From assembly GCA_021234155.1 (NCBI GenBank), contig JAJEKV010000211.1, positions 372,001-436,000 on the forward strand: DNA of 64,000 bases. The letters are read 5' to 3'. This document shows, piece by piece, positions 22,128-33,324 of this stretch. The notes under the pieces are model-generated. The model saw only the letters and a list, made by a program, of their open reading frames with translations. It searched no databases and had not been told where the DNA came from. The stretch's first letter is position 1. The number at the start of each line of letters is the position of its first letter. This DNA is from Isoetes taiwanensis. Lineage: Eukaryota > Streptophyta > Lycopodiopsida > Isoetales > Isoetaceae. Position numbers and translations under genes: made by a program.

Positions 22128-22195
22128 TTATTCTATTCTATTCTATTCTATTCTATTCTATTCTATTCTATTCTATTCTATTCTATTCTATTCTT
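22128..22195 (+). repeat. (TTCTA)n tail at LINE B 3' end
   Basis: About 13 near-perfect TTCTA units follow directly on the LINE B 3' UTR, as expected for a LINE whose RT adds a short-repeat tail instead of poly(A) on target priming. The end of the tail passes into repeat family R1. Confidence 0.9.
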
Positions 22196-22204
22196 TCTAT
22201 TTCT

Positions 22205-22745
22205 TGTGTGTCTGGGGTTAAGGGAGGGTAGAGACCTGAAAGCTTCCTAGAAGTAGAGATGTCTCTAGCTAGAACCCTTAAGACCCAGTAAATGCGGCCT
22301 GTGCACAAGAGCCCACTTGGCTGTGGTGTTATGATGTGATTCAACACCAGATAACGGGTATGATGGTGAATCGAGGGTGGGGTCTTGCCTAGCTTGGCCA
22401 CAAGACTCCTATAGTGTGCGAGGCTTATAGCCGATCACTGATTGTGGGCCGGGTATATATGGGTCTGATACTCCCTGGGTCGCAGGCGACGTGCCTATAT
22501 AGGCGTCTTGGACTCAAACGGGCGCGGTGAGCTGGCCTTTAGATTTAGGGGAGTAAGTCGGGTACGGATGCGAGGGTCACTAAGGTGGCACATGTTCTTT
22601 AGCACACCCAGAGATCCATCATGCCAGGGAGGGGACGCCTCCCTGACCTGCCTCATCGGACCGGGGAGATGTAACCCGGAGTAGTCTCATAGGGTGATTC
22701 CATGGGATTGCATCTCTAGAGGGCTACAATCACGTCATAGCATGT
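22205..22745 (-). repeat. Dispersed repeat family R1, copy 2
   Basis: Reverse complement aligns with 1-525 over its whole length (shared GGTCCGATGAGG core at about 22650, CCATATATACCCGGCCCAC against the CCCATACCCAGCCCAC block, and the end near ACACAAG). It starts immediately after the LINE B tail, so LINE B inserted into it or at its edge. Confidence 0.6.
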
Positions 22746-22845
22746 TTCAGCCTATCTGCAAAGTGCGCACAGGAGGGACGGATGGAGTGGACTACCCTAG
22801 CCAGCATATCATCGATTAGCAATGTGTTATGGTGCATCCATGCTC

Positions 22846-23513
22846 TCAAACAGCTTTTTCAAACATTTGATTTAGAATAAGATTAGTAGCAGTGCTGCTC
22901 ATTGTTGTCCAAATGGCAATCTTGAAGTTATCCATGCACCACTCTAGAAGCTCCTTAGCCTTCGGGCGCAATACAGCTATCTTTGTGTGATTGCACCATC
23001 CATGACACAACTTGGCAATGGCTTAGTATTCTCAAATAGCTTCAGCAAGACTCCATCTAGCTCAAAAATCAAAAGCTTTTTATGCGACTTCATCCTTTTG
23101 TTACATGGAGACTTGGAAGGGCTGCTAAATACTTCGCTACGTTTAATTTTCTTCCTTGCAGCCATTAGAGCCCTTGCATTTCCTGGAAGGAAATGCTTTA
23201 AATAAACAAATACGAAACACTTCATACAAAAAAAAAACAAAGAATTACCAGGTGAAACAGATTCTTGTGATTGTGTTCGATGAGATGTCTCTTTCTTTGT
23301 CTTCACAACTGGACTACATGATGAAATGGGAAGACTACCATGGGTTTCAATGGCCTTATTATCGTTTGCTGCACCAACAAACTTTGATTGAGACAAAGTA
23401 GCCTTCCCATTGACAACAAGCGGACTGCCCACATTCAGTTTATTTCCACAAGGTGATGAAGCGGTGTCACTCACATATTTCGCATGTTGCGGTCTCTTTA
23501 ACTCTACAAGCAT
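22846..23513 (-). CDS. FCP1/NIF-type phosphatase-like C-terminal part
   Basis: A GT-AG intron (about 23178-23250) splits the first block. After it come a basic patch (ARKKIKR) and KKLLIFELDGVLLKLFE, which matches the catalytic DxDGxLL signature of FCP1/SCP/NIF phosphatases with the first Asp replaced by Glu. After a 1-base frameshift near 22990 the frame gives IAVLRPKAKELLEWCMDNFK and IAIWTTMSS, the conserved RPG-FL and IWT/S strand motifs, then stops at 22846-22848. The domain is cut after about 75 residues (normally about 160), so phosphatase activity is unlikely. Confidence 0.55.
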
Positions 23514-26500
23514 TACAGAAAGCTAAATTGACAACATGTAATAACAAACACATAAGTTTTGCAGAAACCTAGTTTGTCCAAACATGCATTACCTGGTGAA
23601 ATCTTTGTTTTACCTTGCCTTCCCACGGCCATTACCTATCTTTGATGAGTGGCCTTGAATATCTAGATGTACATAAATAAAAAATCATTGATATGCAACA
23701 ACATGCAACAGACTTGTGGACTACTATTTGGAGCAAAAACTAAGAGAGCAACTAATCATGTAATCATTGTAAAAATCTAGTCCATTTGAACATATAATTA
23801 CCTGGACGAATCAAGATTGCAGTGTTTGGCTCAATAGACATCAGAGTTTTACAGCTATCGTGCAATTCCAAACCAGTTGTTGATTGTCCTTGACTATCTG
23901 TGTTTTGCAAATGTGAAGAACATATACATGGTCATGCTTTTTAGAAGCTGCAATAAATCCTGCACATTAGAAAACATTTTTAGATTTGTTACCATCATTG
24001 TCCTTCTGCTCTTTGTAAGAAATAATGTCCATAGCACCCTTCCCAGTTGTTAATGCAGTGCTCAAACGTCTCGGCATAAGTTTATGTTCCTTGGGATATG
24101 ATATGGATGGCAGGGTGGAGCTAACACCTTTCATTCTCGATTACTGTGTTTCCATATGCAAGTAACATTCATTAAGTTATCTTGTGTGAGCTGAAAATAA
24201 TGAATACAACCAACCGTACGAATCTAGGGTTATGCTAATGTTGGACTCCTGGCACCCCTTTAATCCAAGAAAAGATAGCCATGATTTTGACATGTTATAT
24301 CCACAATCGGTATAACAACATATTGTAGAGCAACTGCAAAAAAAAAAAAACATTGTTAAAAAATTCATTCAGAAAATAATGGCATGGGAAGATGCTACCT
24401 GAAATGCACTACGCAACATGCCACATGATATGCATGTCTACACTCGACAATAATGATTGGCAAGAGCATATCATCCAATGTCAGTGACCTGTTACAAAAT
24501 GGGCATGCTTCATTCAAATTAATGCTCAAATCTTCCTTCATACTATGAACAACAACCGGTGTTTGGGCAGGCAAACAAGGATCAAACTCAAAAGGTTTGC
24601 ACATGCTGGATCGAGATGCCAACAGCCTCATAAGGCAGGGCCTCAATTTGTTTAGCTGCTCCAACTCGACATCTCTATAAATCTCTGAATTTAGTAAGCC
24701 ATCGAGAGCTTGCTTCAAAGCTAGACCCAATTCTTTAAGATCTCTTTCTTGCAAGTCATTTACTGCCTCAACACCCTTCTTCACTGCACTTGAGAGCTTT
24801 GTGCACAAATCTTGGTACTTCTTAATCTCATTGGCCACACTAACCTGCCTAGCTTCTAAACCTTTGATATTTTCTTTGATGACACTGCACTTTTCGTCAC
24901 TTAGTTGCAGTTCGATAGTCAGCTTGTTCACATCATGTTCTGCAATAGAAATCCATTCCTCCAATATCCTCGACATCTCTAAAACACAAAGAGACACTAA
25001 ATTAGAATATTGAATAAATTAGATAAACAATTGACTCCCATTAACTTGCAGCTATAAGACACAAGTTGTAAGCTGTAACTTTGACCTATGGGACAGAAGC
25101 TTCAAGCCGCAAGCTGTATCTTTGACCTATGACACAAGCTTCAAGCTGGAAGCTGCAACTTTGACCTATGGGACACAAGCTTCAAGCTGCAAGCTGTGAC
25201 TTTGACCTATGGGACACAAGCTTCAAGCTGGAAGCTGCAACTGCATGACGCACTCTCTCACTATGACTGTGACTGAATCTGCAACTACTAAGGTGTGGTG
25301 CACTATGGATGAGACTGAGACTATAAATAGTAAGGCATGACACATCTGCAACAAGCAATTGTAAGCTTCCACCTGCAATTGCAACTGTGACTGGAATGAT
25401 TAAGATGGTAGTAAACATTAACTAGAACATGTGCTTAAGCTTGTAGCTGCAACTCACAAATGCATGCTTTTACCTATGAGTTAACTGCAAGTTCAGGTTT
25501 GACTTACAACATATACAAGCACATGCTTCTAACTATGAATACAACAACGATTTTAGATTTAGCTAAGAATGTACTACAGAAAAATAAAAAAAAAAACAGC
25601 AATCAAATAGTATCTGGTATTTTTTTTGCATAATTGGCATCATTCACCTGGGTCTTACATGTTACATTAGAGCTAACATAGATTTGTGAAGTGGGCTTAT
25701 CAACAAGCACTGGCGCAATTGGAGACATTGTCAACTGAGGAACAACATCTGTTGTAACTTTTTCCAGTCCATCCTTTGTTTGAAAGTGCTCTACTCTTTG
25801 CGGCTGACTTTGCATGCTTGTAGAAGCTCATCCAGCTTTTATTTCACGGCCATTGCAATGTAAGAGAAATGCTACTGCCAATGCTTGAGGCACCTGCCCT
25901 CCTAAAACCTTCTTACGATCATGTATTTTTGTATACAATGATAGAAACTCTTCCTTCTTGTTTTCCTTCAATAATCTGAACCTATAGCAAGACTTACCAT
26001 TTACCTTTGGACCCCACATCTTTCGCATGTCATTTTCATCAACATTCCCGCCCCTCCGATTTATATAACTCCTTAAAGGTCAAACCTTTCTTTGCTCAAA
26101 TTTGGAATTGCATCGTTTGGTAATGCGCTTCCATGAGATCGTAAACATATTAAGACAGAGTTTAAAGATTGGCTAGAATTAAAGAAATGCTTGAATCAAA
26201 TGTAAAGATTTTGTAACAATTGGCTAGAGACGATTTTGGTCCATAAGAGCTATTACAGTCCTATATTTTCCCTGCCTAAAGATGAACTCAGCAGCATGTA
26301 AAATATTAAGACCCAGCATTATTCAACAAGCTGCCTAGAGAGATGACCACATCACAAAGAAGCTTAAGATCCAACAAGAAAGAAACACCAATTCTAACAA
26401 GAAAAGACAGAAGGTGGTATTTGCACACTGGTAACATCCTCACTTACATAAAGCATGTTCAGTCAATTACATGAGGTATGCTAAAAATACTTAATAGTTA

Positions 26501-27333
26501 TGGTAAGAAGTTAGGGAAGATCATAAAAAGTCACTCAATTTATCTGAAAGCACTCAATTTAAAGAATATGAATTAGGTCGAGTCCTCTTTCTCTGCAAAT
26601 TTAACTAGAGAATTACTTGACTTCAAATTTTATGCCTTATGGTGATTAAAACAAAGAGCATTAGTGTGAAGACTGGAGAAGACGAAGCTAATACAATAGA
26701 ATAAGATTTAGAACAAGAAAAAGAACAAGATCGTTCATGATGCCGGAAGAACAACCTGAGGGAAAAGATCGAGGAGAAAACTTGATGCCGTTTTTTTTGT
26801 GGTGGCGAGGTGGGACGTTGAATGACAAAGGAGCCAGAAGAGTCGGCAGCAAAAGAATTCCCTCCCTCCCATTCTTGCTATTTCGTCCCGATCCTTCCCT
26901 CGCCCCGTTAATTTCGGGAAATTCAAAATACCACCTGACATTCCCACTAATTTTCTAACTACTTTAGTAGTTCGATAAGACTTTTTTGATACCCTATATT
27001 GTGCTTCTACCCAAACCAAGAGCTAGAAAATGTAAAGAGAAGAAACTTTCTGGAGCAAGGCACCCAATAGTACCTGACAATAATGTGAGAGGTCCGACAA
27101 GTATTAATGTCCATCCTACAAAGGATGAAGCTCCTTTGATCACAAAATTGATATAACAGCTATAATAGCGGCTCCAATCACAAAAACTTTCAGCCCATTC
27201 CACTTTGCATCGTGAACATTCAAAACGTGTAAACCCTATGAGAACTTCTGACAAGGTCTTGCAATTGGCACATGGAAGCTCAAGCTTATTAGGATCAAGC
27301 AAACCCCTGAGTCCAGGAATTACATTACCCTGT
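22846..27333 (-). CDS. Multi-exon gene or recent pseudogene: zinc ribbon, coiled coil, RING-like and FCP1-like parts
   Basis: Coding blocks on the minus strand run for 4.5 kb, several bounded by plausible splice sites, for example an acceptor near 27334, donors near 24396, 23806 and 23592, and a short GT-AG intron at about 23178-23250. In order: a Cys-x2-Cys/Cys-x2-Cys ribbon, a basic segment, a low-complexity linker, a coiled coil ending in a RING-like motif, and an FCP1/NIF-type phosphatase-like segment. At least one in-frame stop (near 25825) and one frameshift (near 22990) argue for decay unless they are resolved by unseen splicing. It may be two adjacent genes. No known full-length protein with this order is recalled. 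Confidence 0.5.
24395..24997 (-). CDS. Coiled-coil plus RING-like exon
   Basis: About 135 residues of heptad-rich helix (for example LEEWISIAEHDVNKLTIELQ) are followed by ACPFCNRSLTLDDML and VECRHAYHVACC. That is Cys-x2-Cys ... Cys-x-His-x2-His-x2-Cys, the first two-thirds of a RING/RING-H2 finger. The frame ends at a good donor (TTTCAG|GTAGC, 24396), so the last Cys pair would be in the next exon. RING proteins of this layout are usually E3 ubiquitin ligases. The same arrangement occurs at 59.1-60.3 kb. Confidence 0.6.
   Translation of the reverse strand: MSLCVLEMSRILEEWISIAEHDVNKLTIELQLSDEKCSVIKENIKGLEARQVSVANEIKKYQDLCTKLSSAVKKGVEAVNDLQERDLKELGLALKQALDGLLNSEIYRDVELEQLNKLRPCLMRLLASRSSMCKPFEFDPCLPAQTPVVVHSMKEDLSINLNEACPFCNRSLTLDDMLLPIIIVECRHAYHVACCVVHFR
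25060..25240. repeat. Intronic minisatellite, about 41 bp unit, four copies
   Basis: The motif TTTGACCTAT recurs at 25080, 25121, 25160 and 25201, giving periods of 41, 39 and 41 bp, each with an AAGCTTCAAGC core. It lies between coding blocks of the minus-strand gene. Shorter related AAGCTG/CAACTG motifs extend to about 25460. Confidence 0.85.
25603..26080 (-). CDS. Basic segment and linker of the minus-strand gene
   Basis: The frame reads VDENDMRKMWGPKVNGKSCY, then a Lys-rich stretch and QALAVAFLLHCNGREIKAG, meets a TGA near 25825, and goes on in the same frame with a Thr/Val-rich linker containing QPQRVEHFQTKDGLEKV. Same-frame continuation past the stop suggests a single nonsense mutation or an exon edge. 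No domain recognised. Confidence 0.35.
26994..27333 (-). CDS. Exon with LSD1-like zinc ribbon
   Basis: After a GCACAG acceptor the frame reads LELPCANCKTLSEVL and then FECSRCKVEWAE, a Cys-x2-Cys...Cys-x2-Cys ribbon resembling LSD1-type and strawberry-notch-type plant zinc ribbons. The rest of the open frame is hydrophobic and probably intronic. First recognisable block of the minus-strand gene. Confidence 0.45.
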
Positions 27334-27339
27334 GCAACA

Positions 27340-29190
27340 AACCTACATTTATGTTTTAAATATAAAATCCATTGATTATAGAATCAGCGAATCTTCGCGA
27401 AGAAGTGTGAGGGCTGATTTTTGCTCCTCTGGACCGGCTGACTGTTATATATCCAAAAGAGGACGGGGTGGTTTTATGTACTAGATAATTTTAAGGAGGA
27501 GGGACTTTACGTGTTGCAAAGGCATTGGCGGCCCTGCCAGATGAGGCAATGCAAGAGCGCCAGCGCAGCAACAATCCTAGTCAAGCATCTACCAATACCC
27601 GATTTAGCCATGTTCAAAAGCCCTGATCCGACCAAAAGAGCCCTTTTTTTAACAACACATCTAATGGATATGGCAAAAAAAGGGATTTGTTGTCACAAAT
27701 ATTGGCAGTTCAGAGAGTTTGGAAGGGCAAAAAAAGATGATTCACATGGCAGCGAGAATAGCCCCTATTAATGCTTGAAAAATGCTTAAATATGAATCTC
27801 TTTTTCCCAACGATCTCTTCTTGTCGATGTCGCTGATTTGATGCCATAGAAAGTTAAAAAAAGGATGGTCCTAGCACTCGCCATGGCAAATCCAGCATTC
27901 ACAATGGACTTAGCACAACTATGGCAGCTTGGAGACACGTATTAAGGTCTCTGCATCTAGTTGATTATCACAGAATGTCGGTGGCAGAAAAAAAACTCTG
28001 CAACACCTAGTTAGCTATGGCTCTTGTAGATCAAAGACAAGAGTGTAGAGGATGATGGAAGATTCACATGGAATGTTGAATTAGGCAGCGCGGTGTGTCG
28101 AATTACACCATGGCTGCAATTTGCCTTCGAGCTGCAATGCAGGGCTGTGAATTCGTTGATGGGTGCACGCGGGACGTGGATAAAATTAGCAGCACTGCAA
28201 GATGTTTTGCAGCCGATCATGCTTATATGCCAGTGTTGCTGTCTCTAAGATATGCATGTGAACACAGCATGAGGCGGCAATAAGATTGCAGTGCCGTTGC
28301 ACAGAAAAGGCCAAACTTTATGCTCTATAGAAGCTAACAAAAAATATAGTAATATGGACCATGTGGTCATTACAGTGCCACCAGCAACCTTTATGCAGTT
28401 GGGCATCATATTTAAATTTGACGGTCCTTCAGAATGAGTGGAGCAAGCTCACGATCCACATAAAAACCCAAATGCAGGTTAGGCAGGCCGCCCAAATAAG
28501 CGCATTTAGGGTTGCAAAAATTTAGAGCAATCAAGCACAATCTTTAGGATGTTTATCCCGTTTATCCTGATCTGGCTTCAACGGCCCAGATCAGGCAGGC
28601 CGTCCAGCTCATTTGGGCATCATCCAACATGTGCTTCGCCATGGCCCCTTCGTGACTAGGAAAAACAAGGTGTCCCTTCAATGCCCGAGAATTATATTTT
28701 CTTGGTTTCTGTTTTATTGTTTCGTGCTAGGTGTTTTTTGTTTTGTGTGAAGCCATGTACATACTAAGAACATAAGGTGTCGTTTTCTTAATGCCAGATG
28801 TGATATGTGGCCGGATTTGAATAGATTCATCGTATACAAAGGCCTCACTATGCCGAATGTATCTCTGCATGAATATCCTCAAGCTGCAAAGGAGCAGAAC
28901 TGGTTGTGGGCATATATCTATCTCACAGTGTCACACACACCCCACATCATAGAGCGAAACATTGGGCTCTTATATATTTTACACAATTGTGAACAGTTGG
29001 TCGTCTATGCATTAAAAAAGAGGCCACCCGTTAAATGTCTCAAGAGAGACTTGAACACAATACCCTTCTATGTACAACACTTGAAAAGTATTTAAGCAAC
29101 TTATTGATCAGTCTATGTTGCCTCCTTGCCTCTAATATAATCGCATCTCTGTACACAAATCATTGCTATACATTTTGAACTCCTTGCAGC
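27340..29190. other. Interval without recognisable genes
   Basis: Short open frames only, none with a recognisable domain. Unremarkable composition. Confidence 0.4.
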
Positions 29191-29570
29191 TTTGCAACCA
29201 TCTCTTCTTCAGTCATATCCTGAAAGATCAAGAGTTGAGGGTTCAAGTGCTATACCTAAAGCAAACCCAGATCAAGTTTCACAGGCTTACCCAAAGTATG
29301 TTGATCATATTGGATATGCCATCTTTAGGATTCAGACTGCAAAGGTATCATAATCGAAAATGTTTTTATAAGGCAAATGGATCCCATTCTGTATTTGGGC
29401 AAACTTTATTGGGTTAAAATTTTTATGTTGTGTCAGAAAGTTCTTCAAATATATTGATCTATGTGTTGGCCTGAATAATAACAGGAATGCATCCATGGAG
29501 AATACTATCTTCCATATGTCCACTCCATCCATGACCTGGAAACACTCCGCAGGCTTCTTGGATGATTATC
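29170..29570 (-). pseudogene. Exostosin-family glycosyltransferase fragment
   Basis: Three minus-strand blocks match the C-terminal catalytic region of plant exostosin/GT47 proteins: CGVFPGHGWSGHMEDSILHG followed by CIPVIIQ (29487-29570), NGIHLPYKNIFDYDTFAV (29332-29385), and DMTEEEMVAKLQGVQNV (about 29170-29219). They are separated at positions with intron-like borders (CAG|GC, AAATACAG|A, TTTGG|GTAAG, CTTTCAG|G). The middle block meets a stop after FAV, and the last ends in a stop where IWQRF-like sequence is expected. No upstream exons were found, so this is a gene fragment, probably captured or a relic. Confidence 0.75.
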
Positions 29571-29639
29571 TTCCAGATCCAAAACATCACAGAATCGATC
29601 TCCTGGTGGTCGTGGATGGTTGGATAAATTGTGGTGATG

Positions 29640-30906
29640 AGCATGACGAAGGTCATAACATGGAGCAGGGTGGAAGCTATAAGATTGGGGACAATTTGGC
29701 AGATGTTTCTGGTAGCTTTAATCTGGAGGACAAATTGTTTGATGCTTCTGACAGCTCTACTTTTGGTATATTGGATGGCTTCAATCCCTTTAATCTTGAC
29801 TTTGATTTACCTGAGCAAATCAATACATTTGAATTGGATGACGCTTCCGAAGAACTCTCTGATATTGGTATCTTACCGTTCATATTTGGATATGATACAG
29901 TCTTAACATGTAGTAGCTGTCTTTGTTTTGTCAGCAAAATGATGAAGTTGATGAATCTGGCCGCTGTGAAACCTGTATCAAGGAATGGGTAGTGGGATGC
30001 TCTGAAAAAATGCAATCGTAGCTCTAAATACTGTTGTAGTTTACTCTGAACTTTGCTTTCAATTGCCTGTAATGCAAAAACAAATTCCAGCCTGTGACCC
30101 ATAAATTAGGCAATGTTCTAGATGCGAAATCTGGCATAAGCCAGGATATAATCAGCAGTTTTCCTGCTTTGAATTACAACCAATTGTTGGAGCTGAAGCA
30201 GCCCAACAACGAATTAGAAGCCTGTCCAATTTGCCTCTCAGAATTCGGCCCAAAGGATGAGAATTTGAGAATCATGCTTTGCACAACGAAAGGCGGCAGC
30301 AAGTCTGAGTCTGATTGCTTGCAGTGCAAAGGCAAGCGCAGGGCGGCCATGGCCGGGGCAATTGGATCAGTTGAGAAAGAGGAGCCAGATATGACAAAGA
30401 AAGATGTGCAGCGGACCCTTGGTATGGCCATGGCTGCCTCTGCCCTCCGAAGAGCTTCCCAAAGCTTTGTAGAGGAAAAGATAGTGCCTCAGCCTGATTC
30501 CCCTGCACAGGCCATTGGCCAAGCTCTGGATTATCCTTCCCCTGCCAATCATATTCACCCGGACAACTTATTTATTGCTGGTCGTGCCAAGCTTTTCGAT
30601 TACAAGTGGATGGCTGTTGCTATCACCACCAGTTTTCCCAATAGCATGCCCTTCTCCAGATTTCCTTATTCACTAACATGCGCAACTCGGATTTCTTGCA
30701 CAAATGCAGATTTAATGGATTGGAAGATGACCCCATCGCACATTGTCTCAGCTCACAAGTCGATCTCAGACAGACCCTTGATTTTTTCGCTTTTCCCTTT
30801 CTCTTTTGCACATTTGATTTCATGGCTCTGTTCAGAATGGATTCCAGACCCGTTCAAAGATTTAGAAACAATCTGTTTTGTGAATACTTTTAATAGAAAT
30901 TGTTGA
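29640..30906 (+). pseudogene. RING-H2 (ATL-like) gene fragment in a composite open frame
   Basis: From 30094 a 270-codon frame begins with SGISQDIISSFPALNY and then LEACPICLSEFGPKDENLRI. This is the start of an ATL-type RING-H2 finger with the approach sequence usual for that family. It loses the His-Cys half at once and runs into unrelated sequence (CLQCKGKRRAAMAGAIG and beyond). The acidic frame upstream (29640-29992) is not recognised. A truncated host-gene fragment fused to other sequence is the simplest reading. Confidence 0.5.
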
Positions 30907-30909
30907 CCT

Positions 30910-32500
30910 TTACAAAAGATAAACCACAGATCTGTAAGAATGTTCTTCTAAAGTATGAAACGCTACAAAATGGACGAAATGTGCTCACTATTTTGCAAAA
31001 CTGCTGCAGTTATAAACCTGTTAAGATACAGAGCTATTCTAAGCTCCTGTATGCCATATAACATTGTGGATATCTCCCCGTTGAACCATTAAAAGCATGT
31101 TGTTCTGCTCTAAAAAATCCTCTTTTTATCTATTTCGATCTATAATCCTCCATTTATATTCCGACTACACTCCTCTTCAATTCTGTTATCAGATTTAGCC
31201 CTTTTGATCCATTTTTGTGCCAATTTTCGCAGTCGTGGCCTGTCATATCCTTCCCATCTGAGCTGCCCGCTGCTACAATCCTTCGTTTTCTCGATCATCA
31301 GGCTTATATTTTTTTTTCCTTGGATCAGCCAAGTTCTACTACTGGATAGATCAAACGAATCGTTCCCCATTAATTTCTAAGTTTTACTACTCCAATTCTA
31401 ATCCAATCTGCCAGTTGCTTTAGTCCGTTCCTCTCAAGTTCGTCCATATCTAACAACAGTTATAGCAGATCCGATATTGCTGGAGCCAATAAGTATGATT
31501 TATTTGCGTTTCAAGATAAGCAGATAAATCCGCTTCTTGAGGCTAGTTGAATGGTCCTCTATAGTTACTATATCCATCTTGTCATGATTCATCCTTATCA
31601 GCCGTCTAATAGCCTCTCCCCTTTGGTCAATTGTCCCACCCACCCACCCTTATTGCACCTTGTCTTAGATTTTTCTGTTCATCATGTTCAGACCTAACTC
31701 GTGTTGTGGTAGCTTGTCTTGAGCAGTGCTAGCCTTTCTTGCTAATAGTTTTGGTTCATGTGCTATTGTAAGAAGCTAGCTCATTTTTGCATTCTTTGTT
31801 ATATAGATGCACCGTCTTGTTTGTCCTAAGGATTAAAGGATGGCCCTTATGCTTGGGGATGTTGTTTTTAGCACTTTTGACTTGTAGAGTTTTGAGGGGG
31901 TCCTTGTGGAGGGTCTTTCCACAGAGAATAATGGCCCTTGTGCTGTGTAATGGTGTTGTGATCTGGAGTGGTGACCCTCGTGCCAAGGTTGTGACCTGGG
32001 GTAGTGGCCCTCGTGCCCGGGATACAGTAGCCCTCGCGACAAGAATGGGCCCGCATTCTTCTTTTTGCAGGTTAGGCTCTTGGATTGTTGGGGTCGTGGT
32101 CCAGATATTAGCTGCGAAGGCACATGAATCTTCATACGAAACTTATTTGAGTTTACAGATATTCTTTGCGCCATTTACATTTTTTTGTATGCCCAAAAAG
32201 GCCGGTGTGCATGAGGGTTTAGAGGAAGTGATGATTTGTTACAGTGACATGCGAAAGTGTTGTAATATTGATTTGGAAATAAAGGGGGAGGGCCATATGC
32301 ACCATCATTATGATGTGTCTTTTTAATGACTGCAACATAGATGTGACAACTTGCTAATAATTCCCATCGTACCATTGTGCAGATCATTATTGTTTCACGT
32401 TATTAGGATCATCTTATATATCACGTAGATATCGGATAATGTATATTACATAAATATTAGATTCAAGATATTTGCATGTGCTCTCGTGTTGTTTTAGTTT
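30910..32500. other. Interval without recognisable genes
   Basis: A 179-codon frame at 31787-32326 has no recognisable domain. It contains a short tandem repeat of about 33 bp (GTGGTGACCCTCGTGCC-like, about 31950-32015), which makes it Gly/Arg-rich by chance. Confidence 0.35.
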
Positions 32501-32527
32501 TACAAAAACGTGCACATACTGTTGGCA

Positions 32528-32610
32528 TATAAATAGAAGGCATCCTCAAACGCTCGAACACAACTCGAACTCCTCTGGGCGCTTAACTTCGCACTGCTCC
32601 TACTTCTAAG
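32528..32610 (+). promoter_or_regulatory. TATA box and 5' exon of a small candidate gene
   Basis: TATAAATA at 32528-32535 is followed about 75 bp later by CTTCTAAG|GTAATC (donor at 32611). The matching acceptor AATTTCAG is directly before an ATG at 32819. TATA, short 5' UTR exon, 208 bp intron and ATG form a coherent plant promoter layout. Confidence 0.5.
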
Positions 32611-32818
32611 GTAATCCTTTGCAGTCTTCTTCTTGCTCCTTGCATTCTATATTTCTCATTCCTTTCTCTCGACCATTCTATAAATATATTATATATTTCC
32701 ATTAAGATCTACGCTAATATTTCATGTACACTATTACCACTTACTTCGAATCCTTTATGAAGTTCAAACTATTTGAATATTCCTTGCTCTGTGAGTTAAT
32801 AGTGTCTGCTAATTTCAG

Positions 32819-33161
32819 ATGGACAAGCCATTGTCGGAGGCCGTAGTTATGATGACATCTAAGATTAAAAAATTTCTATATGTAACGATTAAAATAAAGG
32901 GAGATGTTATACCATGTGGAATGTGGTTGGATCCAGGGATCCTCGGAGTTTCCTTTTGATACTTTAGCTGTGGAACGTTTTTTGCCTAGCTCCTTACTCA
33001 ACAAACTAGATGTAATCGAAACAAATTACCCTTTAGGCGCCATATCCTATTATCTTGAGAAGTATATGGGTTGTGGCTCCATTGGTCCTGCAGGTATCTT
33101 CAGAGTGGAGACTGAAATGGTGGATGGTAGGATTGAAGTTGGGATATCCAGTGACATCTAA
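32819..33161 (+). CDS. Small unknown protein, one frameshift
   Basis: The ATG sits directly after a splice acceptor. The first frame (MDKPLSEAVVMMTSKIKK...) ends after 45 codons, while another frame from about 32904 stays open to 33161 and ends GISSDI. A 1-base change in the GGGAGATG stretch near 32900 would make one protein of about 113 residues. It is rich in hydrophobic and charged residues with no recognisable domain. It could be an element-encoded protein because a Helitron follows 1.4 kb downstream. Confidence 0.4.
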
Positions 33162-33324
33162 TCCCATAGTTAGTAATTGAACAGACTTGGATCATCGAAT
33201 GTACCTTTGTTTAATTTAATATCGAATGTTAACATCTACATAACGTTAATGTGTATTGTGGGGTTGGAATGTGCATGTTTGGATCTATTTTGATTTTTGT
33301 TTTTTGTATCTTGCATTGTAGTAG

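Noticed and set aside
29495-29640. Plus-strand frame beginning MENTIFHMS
   Set aside because: Antisense of the exostosin exon, which has strong family motifs.
31787-32326. 179-codon open frame
   Set aside because: Contains a tandem repeat and chance hydrophobic stretches; no domain or conserved pattern recognised.
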